Shown piece after piece: positions 23,697 through 33,443 of a DNA stretch of 64,000 nt. Every line of letters begins with the position of its first letter. The first letter of the stretch is position 1. The translations under genes were made by a program, and so were the position numbers. The notes beneath the pieces were generated by a model, which ran no database searches, was not told where the DNA came from, and saw only the letters and a list, made by a program, of their open reading frames with translations. This DNA comes from Hymenobacter psychrotolerans DSM 18569 (GTDB lineage Bacteria > Bacteroidota > Bacteroidia > Cytophagales > Hymenobacteraceae): the NCBI RefSeq assembly GCF_900142395.1, contig NZ_FRAS01000005.1, forward strand, positions 141,770-205,769, in the 5' to 3' direction.

Positions 23697-26312
23697 ATGC
23701 CTGAACTAACCTTAGAAGACCTCTGGGCTGAATCTGGCTTCACGCCTAACCCCGAGCAGGAGCAGGCCATCCGTCACATCGACGGCCCCCTATACCTCAC
23801 TGCCGGCCCCGGCTCCGGTAAAACCCGCGTCCTGCTCTGGCGCACCCTCAACCTCATCGTCTTTCACGGCGTCAAGCCTGAGCATATCTTCCTCAGCACC
23901 TTCACCGAGAAGGCGGCCCACCAGCTGCGCGAAGGCCTGAAAAATTACCTCGGCCAAGTCACCAACCATACCGGCCAGCCCTACGACCTGGCCAATATGT
24001 ACGTGGGGACCCTCCACTCGCTGAGTCAGAAGATAATCCAGGACCGCAACCTCAATCCCAACTTCCGCAATGGCCGCCCCCTGCGGGTTATGGATGAGTT
24101 GGAAACCTACTTCTTCGTCTCCCGCCGCCGCAACTGGCAGCAGCTCATCGAAGCTGCCGAGCTGACGGACTTGGAGCCTGAAGTCCAGAACCATACCATC
24201 AACACTTTCTTCGACGCCAACCGGCCCAGCCGCTCCCGCCACAACGCCGTCCAAAACGTCCTCGGCTTCTTCGGACGCCTCAGCGAAGAAATGATTGACC
24301 CCCAGGTCGTCATGGACCAGGCTCCCAGCGCCGAGGTACAGATGCTACTGCGCATGTACGCCCGCTACCGCGGGCTGCTGGCCGAGCAAGCAGGCTTCGA
24401 CTACACCGACTTCTCCCTACTGCAGCAAAAGGCCTACGATGTAGTTGTTTCCAATGCCGCCTCTCAGCAGTATTTCCGCCACATCATCATCGACGAATAC
24501 CAGGATACCAACCTCATTCAGGAGCGCTTGGTATTCAAACTCGCTGCCGGCTCCCAAAACCTCTGCGTCGTCGGCGACGACGACCAGGCCCTCTACCGGT
24601 TCCGCGGCGCCACCGTCGAAAACTTCGTGGAATTTCCCGCCCGCTGCCAACACTACCTGCAGCGCCAGCCCGTCAAGATTCCGCTCAGTACCAACTACCG
24701 CTCCCGTAACCGGGTAGTCCAGTTCTATACCGACTACATCACCCGCCACAGCTGGCAGAAGGAGGGAAGGCCCGGCGAATTCTACCGCGTCCACGACAAA
24801 AACATTCAGCCTTACAGCCAGGATACCGAGCCCTCGGTCATAACCACGCCCGCCGGCCACCCCGACGACGTGTCCGCGCAAATAGCCGCACTGGTGCGCG
24901 AGCTACTCGACGCCGGCAAAGTGGACGACCCCAACCAGATTGCGTTTCTCTTTCCGGCCTTGCGCAATAGTCCCCAGGTCAACCGGATGCGCAACGCCCT
25001 CGAAGCCGTAGGCCTTCAGGTATACGCACCCCGCGCCGGCCGTTTTCTTGATACCGACGAGCCCACGCTCATCTTCGGGGCATTCTTGCACGTCTTCGGC
25101 AAACCCCAGCAGGGCCCGTTCACCTCCCAGGACTACACCGAGTATTTCGCCTGGCTCGACCGCAGTGCCGCCAGCGTCACTGCCCTGTTCCGTCAGGAAC
25201 CCCAGCTCAAACGCTACCTCGACGCCAAGCGTCAGGAAGTAGCCCAGGTAGTGGCCGACTACCGCGCTCTGCTGGCCACCTGTGAGGCGAACGGTTGGGA
25301 CGTAACTGCTGAGTATGCCCCCGACCAGATGAAGGAGGCCCTCTACCGCACCCGCGGCCTCTCGCTTAAAGCCCAAAAGGCCATCAACAGCGTGGCCCTC
25401 ACCAACCAGGTGCGCCGCCGCCTCCAGCGAAACGACGGCGACAAGGAGCCCTTCAAGCTCGGCGACATCATCAACCGCTCCACCGCCCTCGACTGGACCA
25501 TCCTCGACTTGTTCTACCGCCTGGGCGGCTTTCCTACTTACAAGCGCATGTACGACTTGGCCGAGTCCGGCCAGGACGAAGGCCCCATCTGCAACCTGGG
25601 CCTCATTTCGCAGTACCTCTCGCGCTTCATGGAGATGTACGCCATTGTTATTTCGGCCTCCTTCCTCAACGACGACCGGTTCCAACGCCTGCTGTTCATG
25701 AGTTTCCTTTACAGCATCTACCGCCGCAGCGAATCCGAGTTCGAGAATGCCGAGGACCCGTTCCCCAAAGGCCGCATTCCCTTCCTCACCATTCACCAAG
25801 CCAAAGGCCTGGAGTTCCCGGTTGTCGTAGTACCCAACCTCCGCAAAGACGCCCGCCCCGCCGGCCCCGTTGAGGAAACGATCCGTGCCCTCGTACCCTC
25901 CGACGGAGAGCCCCTCGACCGCATGGCTCGCTTCGACGTGGCTCGCATGTTCTACGTGGCCCTGTCCCGCGCCAAAAGCCTCATGATCCTGGGCCGCTAC
26001 CAGGCCACCGGCAACTACATCAACGCGGAGTTCCGGCCCATGCTCGCCCAACTCCCCACCACGGCCACCTACGACGTCAACGCCTTCCAGCCTAACCCGC
26101 ACCGCGAGGAGAAGCCCCCCAAAGCCTATTCTTACACCGCCGACTACCTACTCTACGAGCGGTGCCCCCGGCAGTATATGGTGTTCCGGCGCTACGGCTT
26201 GGTACCTTCCCGCTCCCAAACCCAGTTCTTCGGCTCCCTAGTTCACTATACCATCGAAGACCTGCACCACCACCTCATCCAGAAACGCGCGCAAGCTACC
26301 CTGGCCGTATGA
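23697..26312 (+). CDS. UvrD/Rep-family SF1 helicase ending in the start of a RecB-like nuclease domain
   Basis: 871 residues. SF1A motifs: Q motif NPEQEQAIRH, Walker A GPGSGKT (37-43), LSTFTEKAAHQLRE, Walker B IIIDEYQDTN (about 263-272), GDDDQALYRFRGA, TNYRS, a late LTIHQAKGLEFPVVVVP and MFYVALSRAK. The last 60 residues (YSYTADYLLYERCPRQYMVF, then GSLVHYTIEDLHH) are the N-terminal part of a PD-(D/E)XK nuclease of the RecB/Cas4 kind, with its first Fe-S cysteine. The catalytic half is in the next gene, which overlaps by 4 bp. ATP-driven 3'-5' unwinding is expected. Confidence 0.88.
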   Translation: MPELTLEDLWAESGFTPNPEQEQAIRHIDGPLYLTAGPGSGKTRVLLWRTLNLIVFHGVKPEHIFLSTFTEKAAHQLREGLKNYLGQVTNHTGQPYDLANMYVGTLHSLSQKIIQDRNLNPNFRNGRPLRVMDELETYFFVSRRRNWQQLIEAAELTDLEPEVQNHTINTFFDANRPSRSRHNAVQNVLGFFGRLSEEMIDPQVVMDQAPSAEVQMLLRMYARYRGLLAEQAGFDYTDFSLLQQKAYDVVVSNAASQQYFRHIIIDEYQDTNLIQERLVFKLAAGSQNLCVVGDDDQALYRFRGATVENFVEFPARCQHYLQRQPVKIPLSTNYRSRNRVVQFYTDYITRHSWQKEGRPGEFYRVHDKNIQPYSQDTEPSVITTPAGHPDDVSAQIAALVRELLDAGKVDDPNQIAFLFPALRNSPQVNRMRNALEAVGLQVYAPRAGRFLDTDEPTLIFGAFLHVFGKPQQGPFTSQDYTEYFAWLDRSAASVTALFRQEPQLKRYLDAKRQEVAQVVADYRALLATCEANGWDVTAEYAPDQMKEALYRTRGLSLKAQKAINSVALTNQVRRRLQRNDGDKEPFKLGDIINRSTALDWTILDLFYRLGGFPTYKRMYDLAESGQDEGPICNLGLISQYLSRFMEMYAIVISASFLNDDRFQRLLFMSFLYSIYRRSESEFENAEDPFPKGRIPFLTIHQAKGLEFPVVVVPNLRKDARPAGPVEETIRALVPSDGEPLDRMARFDVARMFYVALSRAKSLMILGRYQATGNYINAEFRPMLAQLPTTATYDVNAFQPNPHREEKPPKAYSYTADYLLYERCPRQYMVFRRYGLVPSRSQTQFFGSLVHYTIEDLHHHLIQKRAQATLAV

Positions 26313-27232
26313 TCAAACGCACCGCCGCCCAAATCAAGGCCGACCTACTCAAGCGCGACCAGGAAATCCGGGAGCAAATGCGCCTTCTGGCTCTGGAGCA
26401 GGAAGCCTCCGAGCTGGAGTTACTTATTCTCGAACGATTCGAGCGCAACTACGAAACCCTGGCCCTCGAATCCGGCCGCCGTATTTCGCCCGACGTCAAG
26501 GAGGCCGCCCTCAAGCAGGTGCTCATGTACTGGCGCAAGCTGCCCGAAGTAGCCACCACCGTTACCCAGACGGAGGTGCGCCTCTCCCTTCCCAACCAGC
26601 GCACCAGCACCGGTACCGTCTTCACCATCGAGGGCGTCGTCGACATCATTCGTGACAACGACCGCACGGTGATGTACGACATCAAAACCCACGACATCGA
26701 CTCTGTTGTCTCCAACATCGAGCTGTACCAGCAGCAGCTCAACGTATATGCCCACATCTGGCAAACCCTCCGCCAACAGGAGCTACACGAAACCTGCATC
26801 ATCGCCACGGCCTTTCCCAAAGCCGTGCGCGACGCCGTAACCACCGGCGACGACGCCAAAATCGACGCTGCCCTGGCCAGCTGGAATCCCGCACTCACCA
26901 TTCCCTTCGACCAACAGACGCTGGAACAAACCATCATCCAGTTCACCCAAACCGTCGAAGCCATTGAGGGCGGCCAGTTTGCGCCCCCACCCGTCAGCCG
27001 CCTCCAGGAGCGCGTGCCTGGCAGCCGCACGCTCTACGCCACTCGCATCTGCATCAACTGCGACTCCCGCTTTTCCTGCAACGCCTACCGCGCCTACGCC
27101 GAAGGCGACCAAACCACGGCGGCCGACGAGTTTGGTTTCTACAACGACTACGGTACCGCCATCGACCAATCCGAATGGCTGAGTACCAACTTGAGCATTG
27201 CTCCCCCCGCCGACATCGACGACCTGATTTAA
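26309..27232 (+). CDS. RecB/Cas4-like PD-(D/E)XK nuclease, C-terminal half
   Basis: 307 residues, starting at the ATGA overlap with the helicase stop. After a coiled N-terminal stretch comes the nuclease core: IEGVVDIIRD with the metal Asp (about 111), then VMYDIKTHD with the D-x-K pair, then YQQQLNVYAHIW (QxxxY motif). Three cysteines in CINCDSRFSCN (about 247-256) match the trailing Fe-S ligands of AddB/Cas4 enzymes. The first ligand is missing here and is found at the end of the upstream helicase, so the two chains probably complete one domain. Confidence 0.82.
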   Translation: MIKRTAAQIKADLLKRDQEIREQMRLLALEQEASELELLILERFERNYETLALESGRRISPDVKEAALKQVLMYWRKLPEVATTVTQTEVRLSLPNQRTSTGTVFTIEGVVDIIRDNDRTVMYDIKTHDIDSVVSNIELYQQQLNVYAHIWQTLRQQELHETCIIATAFPKAVRDAVTTGDDAKIDAALASWNPALTIPFDQQTLEQTIIQFTQTVEAIEGGQFAPPPVSRLQERVPGSRTLYATRICINCDSRFSCNAYRAYAEGDQTTAADEFGFYNDYGTAIDQSEWLSTNLSIAPPADIDDLI

Positions 27233-27245
27233 TTTCCCTACTACC

Positions 27246-29228
27246 GTGAGTGAACGAATTGTCCCCTTCTCTGCCAACATAGAGCCCAACTTCTTGAAAG
27301 AAAAGCTCCTTGCCCTCTGTCCCGAAGTGTTTCAGGATGGAAAGTTGAACGTCGAAGAACTACAAAACCTGTTGTCTGATGACAGTGAGGAGGATAAACA
27401 GTCTAAAGAATACTTTGGATTGAATTGGCCTGGCAAGGCAGATATTAAACGTCTCGCACTTAAAAAAGCCGTAGGCAGCACTTTAAACTATATCTCAAAC
27501 GAAGGAATTAATCCTAATAATACTCAAAACATTTTTATCGAAGGAGAAAATTTACAAATACTAAAATTGATTAAACATGCATATGATGAGAAGATAAAAA
27601 TGATTTATATTGACCCGCCATATAATACAGGAAAGGATTTTATATACAAAGATAAATTTGAATCATCAATAGATGATTATCTAGTGAAATCAGGCCAAAA
27701 GGACGAGAGTGGTCTGCTAGTAGCTAATCCAAAATCACAAGGTCGTTATCACACCAATTGGCTGAATTTTATATACCCACGACTAAGAGTTTCTAAAGAA
27801 TTATTGATTCAAGATGGGGTTGTATTCGTGTCTATCGGAGACAATGAAATAGCCAACTTAATTCTAGTGATGAATGAGATATTTGGTGAAGAAAATCATA
27901 TATCTACATTTATCTGGAATTCCGAAGGCCATACAGACAACCAATTAGAAGTCAAAATTAACCATGAATATATTGTTTGCTACAAGAAAACAAATGTTGA
28001 AAACACTTTATCCCATATTGTAGATCCAAACACAAGAAAAGAAAGTAATTTGTGGAGGGGATTCGCCGAGAATTCTATAACTAAAAATGGCCCTGCTAAT
28101 CCACCATCATGGATTGAACTACCTGTTGGCTTCCCTTGCGCTTCAAAATCTACTCACCTTGCTGCTACTGCAGTTTCAGTTGGCTTTTTTGCTGATGTTG
28201 AGGAGGCAGGATACATAACAAGAGAAATAACGAATCAATATGGGTACGCATACCCAATCAGGGAAAATGACATGGTTATTGAGGAGGGACAACTCACCAA
28301 TCCATGCAAGGTTTTCGCTGGATGGGCCAATGCAAATAAACTAAGAACGTTCATAAATTCAGGATTCCAGCCCATAGAGGAAATAGATGGAAGTATAACA
28401 TTCTACCTGTCTAATAAGGGAGTCGTGTATTACAGAAAGGAACGTGCTGCTGCAAAAAATATCTTATCTGTCTTGAGAAATTTCTCGACAACTGAAAAAA
28501 CCCGTTCGGATTTAGAGAAAGTCGGCGTGTATTTTTCCTATCCCAAACCAGTAGACTTGATACAATATATCTGCGACATGGGACTAGATGACGGAGATAT
28601 TGTTTTGGACTTCTTTGCTGGATCTGGCACTGTTGGCCACGCTATATATAATTTGATAGCAAAAGGCAAGAAGGTGCAATATATATTAACCCAATTACCA
28701 GAAAACGTGCCTACAGAATCTCTAGCGTATCAAAAAGGATATCGTTATATTAATGAAATTTGCAAAAAAAGATTAGCATATTTTGCAAAAGAATATAATG
28801 ACAAAAAAATCGATGGAGACTTCGGCTTCAAAGTGTATAAGCTTAATAAATCAAATTTCAATTCCCACCAAACCTACTCCGGCACCAACGTAGCTCAGCT
28901 CTCTTTATCATTCCAACAAACCACTGAAAAGCCACTGGTTGACAACTGGACCAAGCCAGACCTCACCACCGAGTTAATGCTGCTCGAAGGTTTCCCGCTT
29001 CACAGCACTCAAACTCCCCAGCCTCAATACCCCGAAAACGAAGTAGTAGCCATTACCTCCGACTTCAACCAAAACACGCTCTACCTGTGCCTCGATGCGC
29101 AACTGCTGGACGAAACCGTGGAGGCACTGGCCATCGGAGAGGAGGATATATTCATTTGCTTGGATTCGTCCCTTACTGACCTGCAGAAAATCCGCCTTGA
29201 CGACAAACTCAAACTAAAGACGGTCTAG
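27246..29228 (+). CDS. Type III restriction-modification Mod subunit (N6-adenine methyltransferase)
   Basis: 660 residues from GTG, 13 bp after the nuclease gene. Motif IV DPPYNTGKDF (123-132) precedes motif I DFFAGSGT (about 455-462), the beta-class order of Mod enzymes; the region between is the target-recognition part. It methylates one strand of an asymmetric site and gives the Res partner its specificity. Base composition is odd: from about 27,400 to 28,860 the DNA is strongly AT-rich, then it returns abruptly to the high GC of the neighbours near the C terminus, which suggests recombination of the central part. Res follows 5 bp downstream. Confidence 0.93.
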   Translation: MSERIVPFSANIEPNFLKEKLLALCPEVFQDGKLNVEELQNLLSDDSEEDKQSKEYFGLNWPGKADIKRLALKKAVGSTLNYISNEGINPNNTQNIFIEGENLQILKLIKHAYDEKIKMIYIDPPYNTGKDFIYKDKFESSIDDYLVKSGQKDESGLLVANPKSQGRYHTNWLNFIYPRLRVSKELLIQDGVVFVSIGDNEIANLILVMNEIFGEENHISTFIWNSEGHTDNQLEVKINHEYIVCYKKTNVENTLSHIVDPNTRKESNLWRGFAENSITKNGPANPPSWIELPVGFPCASKSTHLAATAVSVGFFADVEEAGYITREITNQYGYAYPIRENDMVIEEGQLTNPCKVFAGWANANKLRTFINSGFQPIEEIDGSITFYLSNKGVVYYRKERAAAKNILSVLRNFSTTEKTRSDLEKVGVYFSYPKPVDLIQYICDMGLDDGDIVLDFFAGSGTVGHAIYNLIAKGKKVQYILTQLPENVPTESLAYQKGYRYINEICKKRLAYFAKEYNDKKIDGDFGFKVYKLNKSNFNSHQTYSGTNVAQLSLSFQQTTEKPLVDNWTKPDLTTELMLLEGFPLHSTQTPQPQYPENEVVAITSDFNQNTLYLCLDAQLLDETVEALAIGEEDIFICLDSSLTDLQKIRLDDKLKLKTV

Positions 29229-29233
29229 TCGGT

Positions 29234-32200
29234 ATGAAAATCCAATTCAACCCCGACCAGAGCTACCAGCTCACGGCCGTCAATAGTGCCGTGCGCTTGT
29301 TCGAGGGAGTAGGCAAGTTCGGCCAGAACTTCAGCATGAATGCCCTCGAAATCATTCCCAACCTCCCTGAAGCCCATGAGTTGTGGGAGCCAGACCTTTT
29401 CGACAACCTTCAAATCGTCCAGGATGACAACCACATCCAGCCCCGCAACCGCGAGCTGGAAGTTGAGGAAGGGGAGACGCTACTCGGCCTCGACGCCGTG
29501 CGCTACCCGTCCTTCAGCATTGAAATGGAAACCGGTACTGGTAAAACCTACGTGTACCTGCGTACCATCTACCAGCTGCACCAAACCTATGGCTTCAGCA
29601 AGTTCATCATCGTAGTGCCCAGCGTGGCCATCTACCAAGGCGTCAAGAAGACCTTTGAAATGACCCGCGCCCACTTCAATGCCCTTTACGACAAGCCCAT
29701 CGTCCACCTCGTCGACTACGACGGCAGCAATATTCCTCAGGTTAAGAAGTTCGCCACTTCCCCCGCCTGCGAAATCATGCTCATCACCCTCGACTCCTTC
29801 AACAAGAAGACCAACAACCTCTACAAGCCCACCGATAAGCTCCCCGGTAGCCCCTTGCTGCCTTATGAGTACTTGGCCCAAACCCGGCCCATCCTCATCC
29901 TCGATGAGCCGCAGAACATGGACTCCGACACGGCCCGCAAAGCCCTACGCACCCTCCGGCCGCTCGTCGCTTTCCGCTACTCCGCTACCCACAAAACCAC
30001 ACCTAACCTGCTCTACCGTCTCACTCCCGTGGAAGCCTTCCGCCAGGGCTTGGTAAAGAAAGTAGAAGTAGCCGGCATCACCGAAAACGACAACTACAAC
30101 GAAGGCTTTGTAGCCCTCCTGGAAGTCAAAACCCGCGCCGGCGAAAAACCCACCGCCGTTCTGCAAACCATCCTGCAGCGCAACGGCCAGCGCGAAACCA
30201 CCGAGGTAACCATCCGCCTGGGCCAGAACCTGCGTCGCTTCACCAACCTGCCCGAGCACGAAGACTATGTTGTTACCAACATTTCCGCCGTTCCCGGCGA
30301 CGAGTACATTGAGTTTAGCAACGAGGTCCTGATTCCGCTTAATTCCACCATCGGCTCTTCCCGCCCCGCCGTCTTCCGCGCCCAAATCCGCCAGACCATC
30401 CGGGAGCACATGAAGCGCCAGGCCACCTTGCTGCCCAAAGGCATCAAAGTCCTGTCTCTGTTCTTCATCGACCGGGTACGCAACTATATTGACGGCGGTA
30501 TCATCCAAAAGATTTTCGATGAAGAATACCGCCTAGCTGCCGAGACCAGTCCTTACTTTCAAGACTTTGCCCCTGAAGAAGTGCGCGACGCCTACTTTGC
30601 CTCCTACAGCAAAGGCAAGTCAAACGAGGTTAAGTATGTTGAGCAAGACGAGGCCAGCGTCGGCAGCGACAAAGACGCCAAGAAGGCCCAGCGCGAGTCC
30701 TTCCAGCTCATCATGCGCAACAAGGAACTACTGCTGACGCTCCCCGCCAACACCCCCGATAAAGGCGCCAAAGTCTGCTTTATCTTCGCTCACTCTGCCC
30801 TGAAAGAAGGCTGGGACAACCCCAACGTCTTCCAGATCTGTACCCTCAACCAAACCATTTCCGAGCGCAAGAAGCGCCAGGAAATCGGCCGCGGTATGCG
30901 CCTGGCCGTTGATCAATCCGGCCAGCGCACCGCCGACGCCGGCGTCAACGTGCTCCAGGTCATTGCCAACGAGAGCTACGAATCCTACGTCCAGGGCCTG
31001 CAGAAAGAGTATATCAGCGAAGGCAAGTACGCCGACAGCGACGTACCGCCCAAGCCCTCGAAGGCCCACCAAAGCACCGTCCACCGCAACGATGCGGTAT
31101 TCAGCCGCCAGGAGTTCAAACAGATGTGGGCCCGCCTCCACAAAGACGTGCGCTACACCATTCAGTTCGACCAGGCCCAGCTCATCAAAAAGTGCCAGGA
31201 CAAGCTACAAGCCACCACTTTCCCGCTGCCGAAAATCAGCATTAGCAAGGGTCAGTTCATCCAAACAGAAGTCACCATCACCCTCGTTTCCGCCGACCTG
31301 ATGGGCGCGCGCCTGCGGGTAGAGACCATCAATACCCGCAACGAGAAAGGCTCCACCGAGTTCAACGTAGTGCCTGACGGCTACCTCGGCGACAAGACCA
31401 CTTTCAAGAAGTTCCTCCAGGACTTCCGCGTCGAAACCATCACCTCTGACGCCTACAATCCCCGCCTCAAATTCTACAACGGCCACGAGGTAACGCAGGT
31501 CCGCCCGCTGCGCTTCGTTTCCGAGCTGGGCGCCGTAGCCAACCCCCTCACCACCACGGTAGCAGTAGAGGAGACCTACCCCGTTTTCGACGTAGTAGGC
31601 CGCGCCGCTCAGGAAACCAAGCTCACCCGCCGCACCATTCAGGCCATTTTCGACATCCTCACCCCCGACAAGAAAACGGCCTGCATCAAGAATCCGGAAG
31701 GCTTCACCGAGAAGTTTATCAGCGTCATCAAAAACACCTTGGCCGAAGAGGTAGCCGCCAACATCGTCTTCGAAATCGTCGGCGACAAACCCACCGACCT
31801 AAACGAGCTGTTCCCTATCGAGCCCAAGTTCGTGCAGGACCGCCTAATCGAAGCCGGCGCAAACAGCATCTACGACCAGGTGCAGATTGATTCCGACGTA
31901 GAGCAGCGCTTCGTGGAAAACCGAATCAAAGACCACGAAAAGGTGCTCTTCTACTTCAAGTTTCCCAAGAAATACACCGTTGAACTCCCTCGCATCATCC
32001 GCAACTACAACCCTGACTGGGGCGTGGTCTACGAGGACAAAGACAAAAACACCAAGCTGGAGCTAGTCCGCGAAACCAAAGGCTCCATGGACAAAGCTGC
32101 CCTCCGCTTTGAGCACGAAAAACTCAAAATCACCTGTGCCGAACGCTACTACCAAACCCTCAACATCGACTACCGCCAAATCACCGACCAGGTACCTAAC

Positions 32201-32242
32201 TGGCAGGAACCCTCCCAGGTAGCCGAGCAAGGAGCATTGTAG
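29234..32242 (+). CDS. Type III restriction-modification Res subunit
   Basis: 1002 residues. SF2 translocase motifs: Walker A METGTGKTY (98-106), Walker B ILDEPQNMD (about 222), SAT motif FRYSATH, and EIGRGMRLAV as motif VI. The C-terminal PD-(D/E)XK endonuclease shows NPDWGVVYEDKD and LELVRETKGS (about 925-950) with the D, E-x-K set intact. With Mod it forms the ATP-dependent restriction complex. Full length, no frameshift. High GC, unlike the centre of mod. Confidence 0.94.
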   Translation: MKIQFNPDQSYQLTAVNSAVRLFEGVGKFGQNFSMNALEIIPNLPEAHELWEPDLFDNLQIVQDDNHIQPRNRELEVEEGETLLGLDAVRYPSFSIEMETGTGKTYVYLRTIYQLHQTYGFSKFIIVVPSVAIYQGVKKTFEMTRAHFNALYDKPIVHLVDYDGSNIPQVKKFATSPACEIMLITLDSFNKKTNNLYKPTDKLPGSPLLPYEYLAQTRPILILDEPQNMDSDTARKALRTLRPLVAFRYSATHKTTPNLLYRLTPVEAFRQGLVKKVEVAGITENDNYNEGFVALLEVKTRAGEKPTAVLQTILQRNGQRETTEVTIRLGQNLRRFTNLPEHEDYVVTNISAVPGDEYIEFSNEVLIPLNSTIGSSRPAVFRAQIRQTIREHMKRQATLLPKGIKVLSLFFIDRVRNYIDGGIIQKIFDEEYRLAAETSPYFQDFAPEEVRDAYFASYSKGKSNEVKYVEQDEASVGSDKDAKKAQRESFQLIMRNKELLLTLPANTPDKGAKVCFIFAHSALKEGWDNPNVFQICTLNQTISERKKRQEIGRGMRLAVDQSGQRTADAGVNVLQVIANESYESYVQGLQKEYISEGKYADSDVPPKPSKAHQSTVHRNDAVFSRQEFKQMWARLHKDVRYTIQFDQAQLIKKCQDKLQATTFPLPKISISKGQFIQTEVTITLVSADLMGARLRVETINTRNEKGSTEFNVVPDGYLGDKTTFKKFLQDFRVETITSDAYNPRLKFYNGHEVTQVRPLRFVSELGAVANPLTTTVAVEETYPVFDVVGRAAQETKLTRRTIQAIFDILTPDKKTACIKNPEGFTEKFISVIKNTLAEEVAANIVFEIVGDKPTDLNELFPIEPKFVQDRLIEAGANSIYDQVQIDSDVEQRFVENRIKDHEKVLFYFKFPKKYTVELPRIIRNYNPDWGVVYEDKDKNTKLELVRETKGSMDKAALRFEHEKLKITCAERYYQTLNIDYRQITDQVPNWQEPSQVAEQGAL

Positions 32243-32298
32243 CAGCCCGAGTACTTGATTGGGTTTTTGATCATATTCAACAAAAAAACTTCATAAAA

Positions 32299-32802
32299 AT
32301 GGCAATTGCACAGGTTATCGCCAAAGCTCAAGAACTAACGCAGAATAAAGTCTCACAAGTAGAGCTCGAGCAGCTTATATCTAAAATTATCAGCGGCCTT
32401 CTAAGAAAGTTTGGACAAAAAACTGTCTTCAACGGTGCAAATAGTGAAGCGGATAGTGAGGTGAATAATATCTTGACTCATGTAATTGAAGTGGGTAGTA
32501 TAAAAGTGATGAAGGACAAAGGGTTAATATCCAACAATGATGATGAGTTGTTAATGGCAAGTCTTGGTACTGCTTGGTTAATGAATGTGGCTCTGGGAAA
32601 TGTTCTAAATAACAATGATTTGCTGAGAGTATACACCGGCAATGGTTACTATCAGCAGGCTGCTGTACAAACGCTGGCTAATAGGATATCAGTATTAGGC
32701 CATACGCACAGGAATTACAGTAAATTATCCTTTCTTAAGAAGCTAAGTACTTCTACTGTGGATGAGCTATTCAATTCTCACTTAGGCAGCTATATAAAGT
32801 GA
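32299..32802 (+). CDS. Hypothetical protein downstream of res
   Basis: 167 residues, soluble and mostly helical, with no family I recognise. AT-rich compared with res. The segment LISKIISGLLRKFG and a conserved-looking ANRISVLGHTHRNYSKLSFLK near the end are the only notable features. It sits 56 bp after res and before a GIY-YIG-like gene, so it may belong to either group or be independent cargo. Confidence 0.6.
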   Translation: MAIAQVIAKAQELTQNKVSQVELEQLISKIISGLLRKFGQKTVFNGANSEADSEVNNILTHVIEVGSIKVMKDKGLISNNDDELLMASLGTAWLMNVALGNVLNNNDLLRVYTGNGYYQQAAVQTLANRISVLGHTHRNYSKLSFLKKLSTSTVDELFNSHLGSYIK

Positions 32803-32882
32803 TAGAGACCATTGGAGCTAATGACATTCGCACAACTCTACAGTGTTTCTGCCAACGAACCGCCCTGTAGCGCGCCAGAATC

Positions 32883-33443
32883 ATGGTCCTCACTGATCAG
32901 CACTTCCAGTGGGTGCACGAAGTCTTTGTGCTCGACACTGCCAACACCTTCCGACCGGTGCAGCGCAACGCTGCCCCGTGTCGGGGTTTTCGTAATTCCA
33001 GCGCAGCCAATTCCGGTCCCAAAATCTACGTAGCCACCGCCGGCCCCGAAATCCGGTACGTCGGCCTAGCCACCACTCCCATGGGCACCCGCCTCACTCG
33101 TGGCAACTCTTCCCGCAAAAGCCCAAGAAACGGCTACCACGGCTACCAGTGGCTTACTCCACCGCCCACCGGCACCGACCTCACTCTACACGTCTTCTCC
33201 TTCCCTCATTTATTAAGCGAAATTTCACCTACTTCAACAAGTACCCTATCTATAAATGACTTAAAACACCTACTCGAACGCATCGAGGCGGAGGTGGTTT
33301 ACCTCACAAGATTCAGTACTGGGCTTTGGCCAACTTGTCAAAATGAAATTCACTTTCGCAATTTAGAGGCTGAGTCAAGAAAATTGACTCAGCAAACTGC
33401 AAATCAAATATGGTCAGCTCTAGAAGTAAAATTCACGCAATGA
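32883..33443 (+). CDS. GIY-YIG-like nuclease domain protein
   Basis: 186 residues. The central KIYVATAGPEIRYVGLATTPMGTRLTRG (about 48-75) resembles the GIY-YIG core with I-Y-V and Y-V-G in place of GIY and YIG, followed by a conserved Arg. Near the C terminus EAEVVYLTRFSTGLWPTCQNEIHF supplies a candidate catalytic Glu. These features suggest a nicking or cutting nuclease, as in several small defence proteins. The stop overlaps the start of the AbiC-like gene by 4 bp, so the two are probably translated together. Confidence 0.65.
   Translation: MVLTDQHFQWVHEVFVLDTANTFRPVQRNAAPCRGFRNSSAANSGPKIYVATAGPEIRYVGLATTPMGTRLTRGNSSRKSPRNGYHGYQWLTPPPTGTDLTLHVFSFPHLLSEISPTSTSTLSINDLKHLLERIEAEVVYLTRFSTGLWPTCQNEIHFRNLEAESRKLTQQTANQIWSALEVKFTQ

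Noticed and set aside
24903..26102. 399-residue minus-strand frame
   Set aside because: Antisense to the UvrD helicase, whose motifs are intact.
23697..27232. CRISPR-associated Cas4
   Set aside because: The nuclease half resembles Cas4, but it completes the domain begun in the adjacent UvrD helicase and no other cas gene or array is present.
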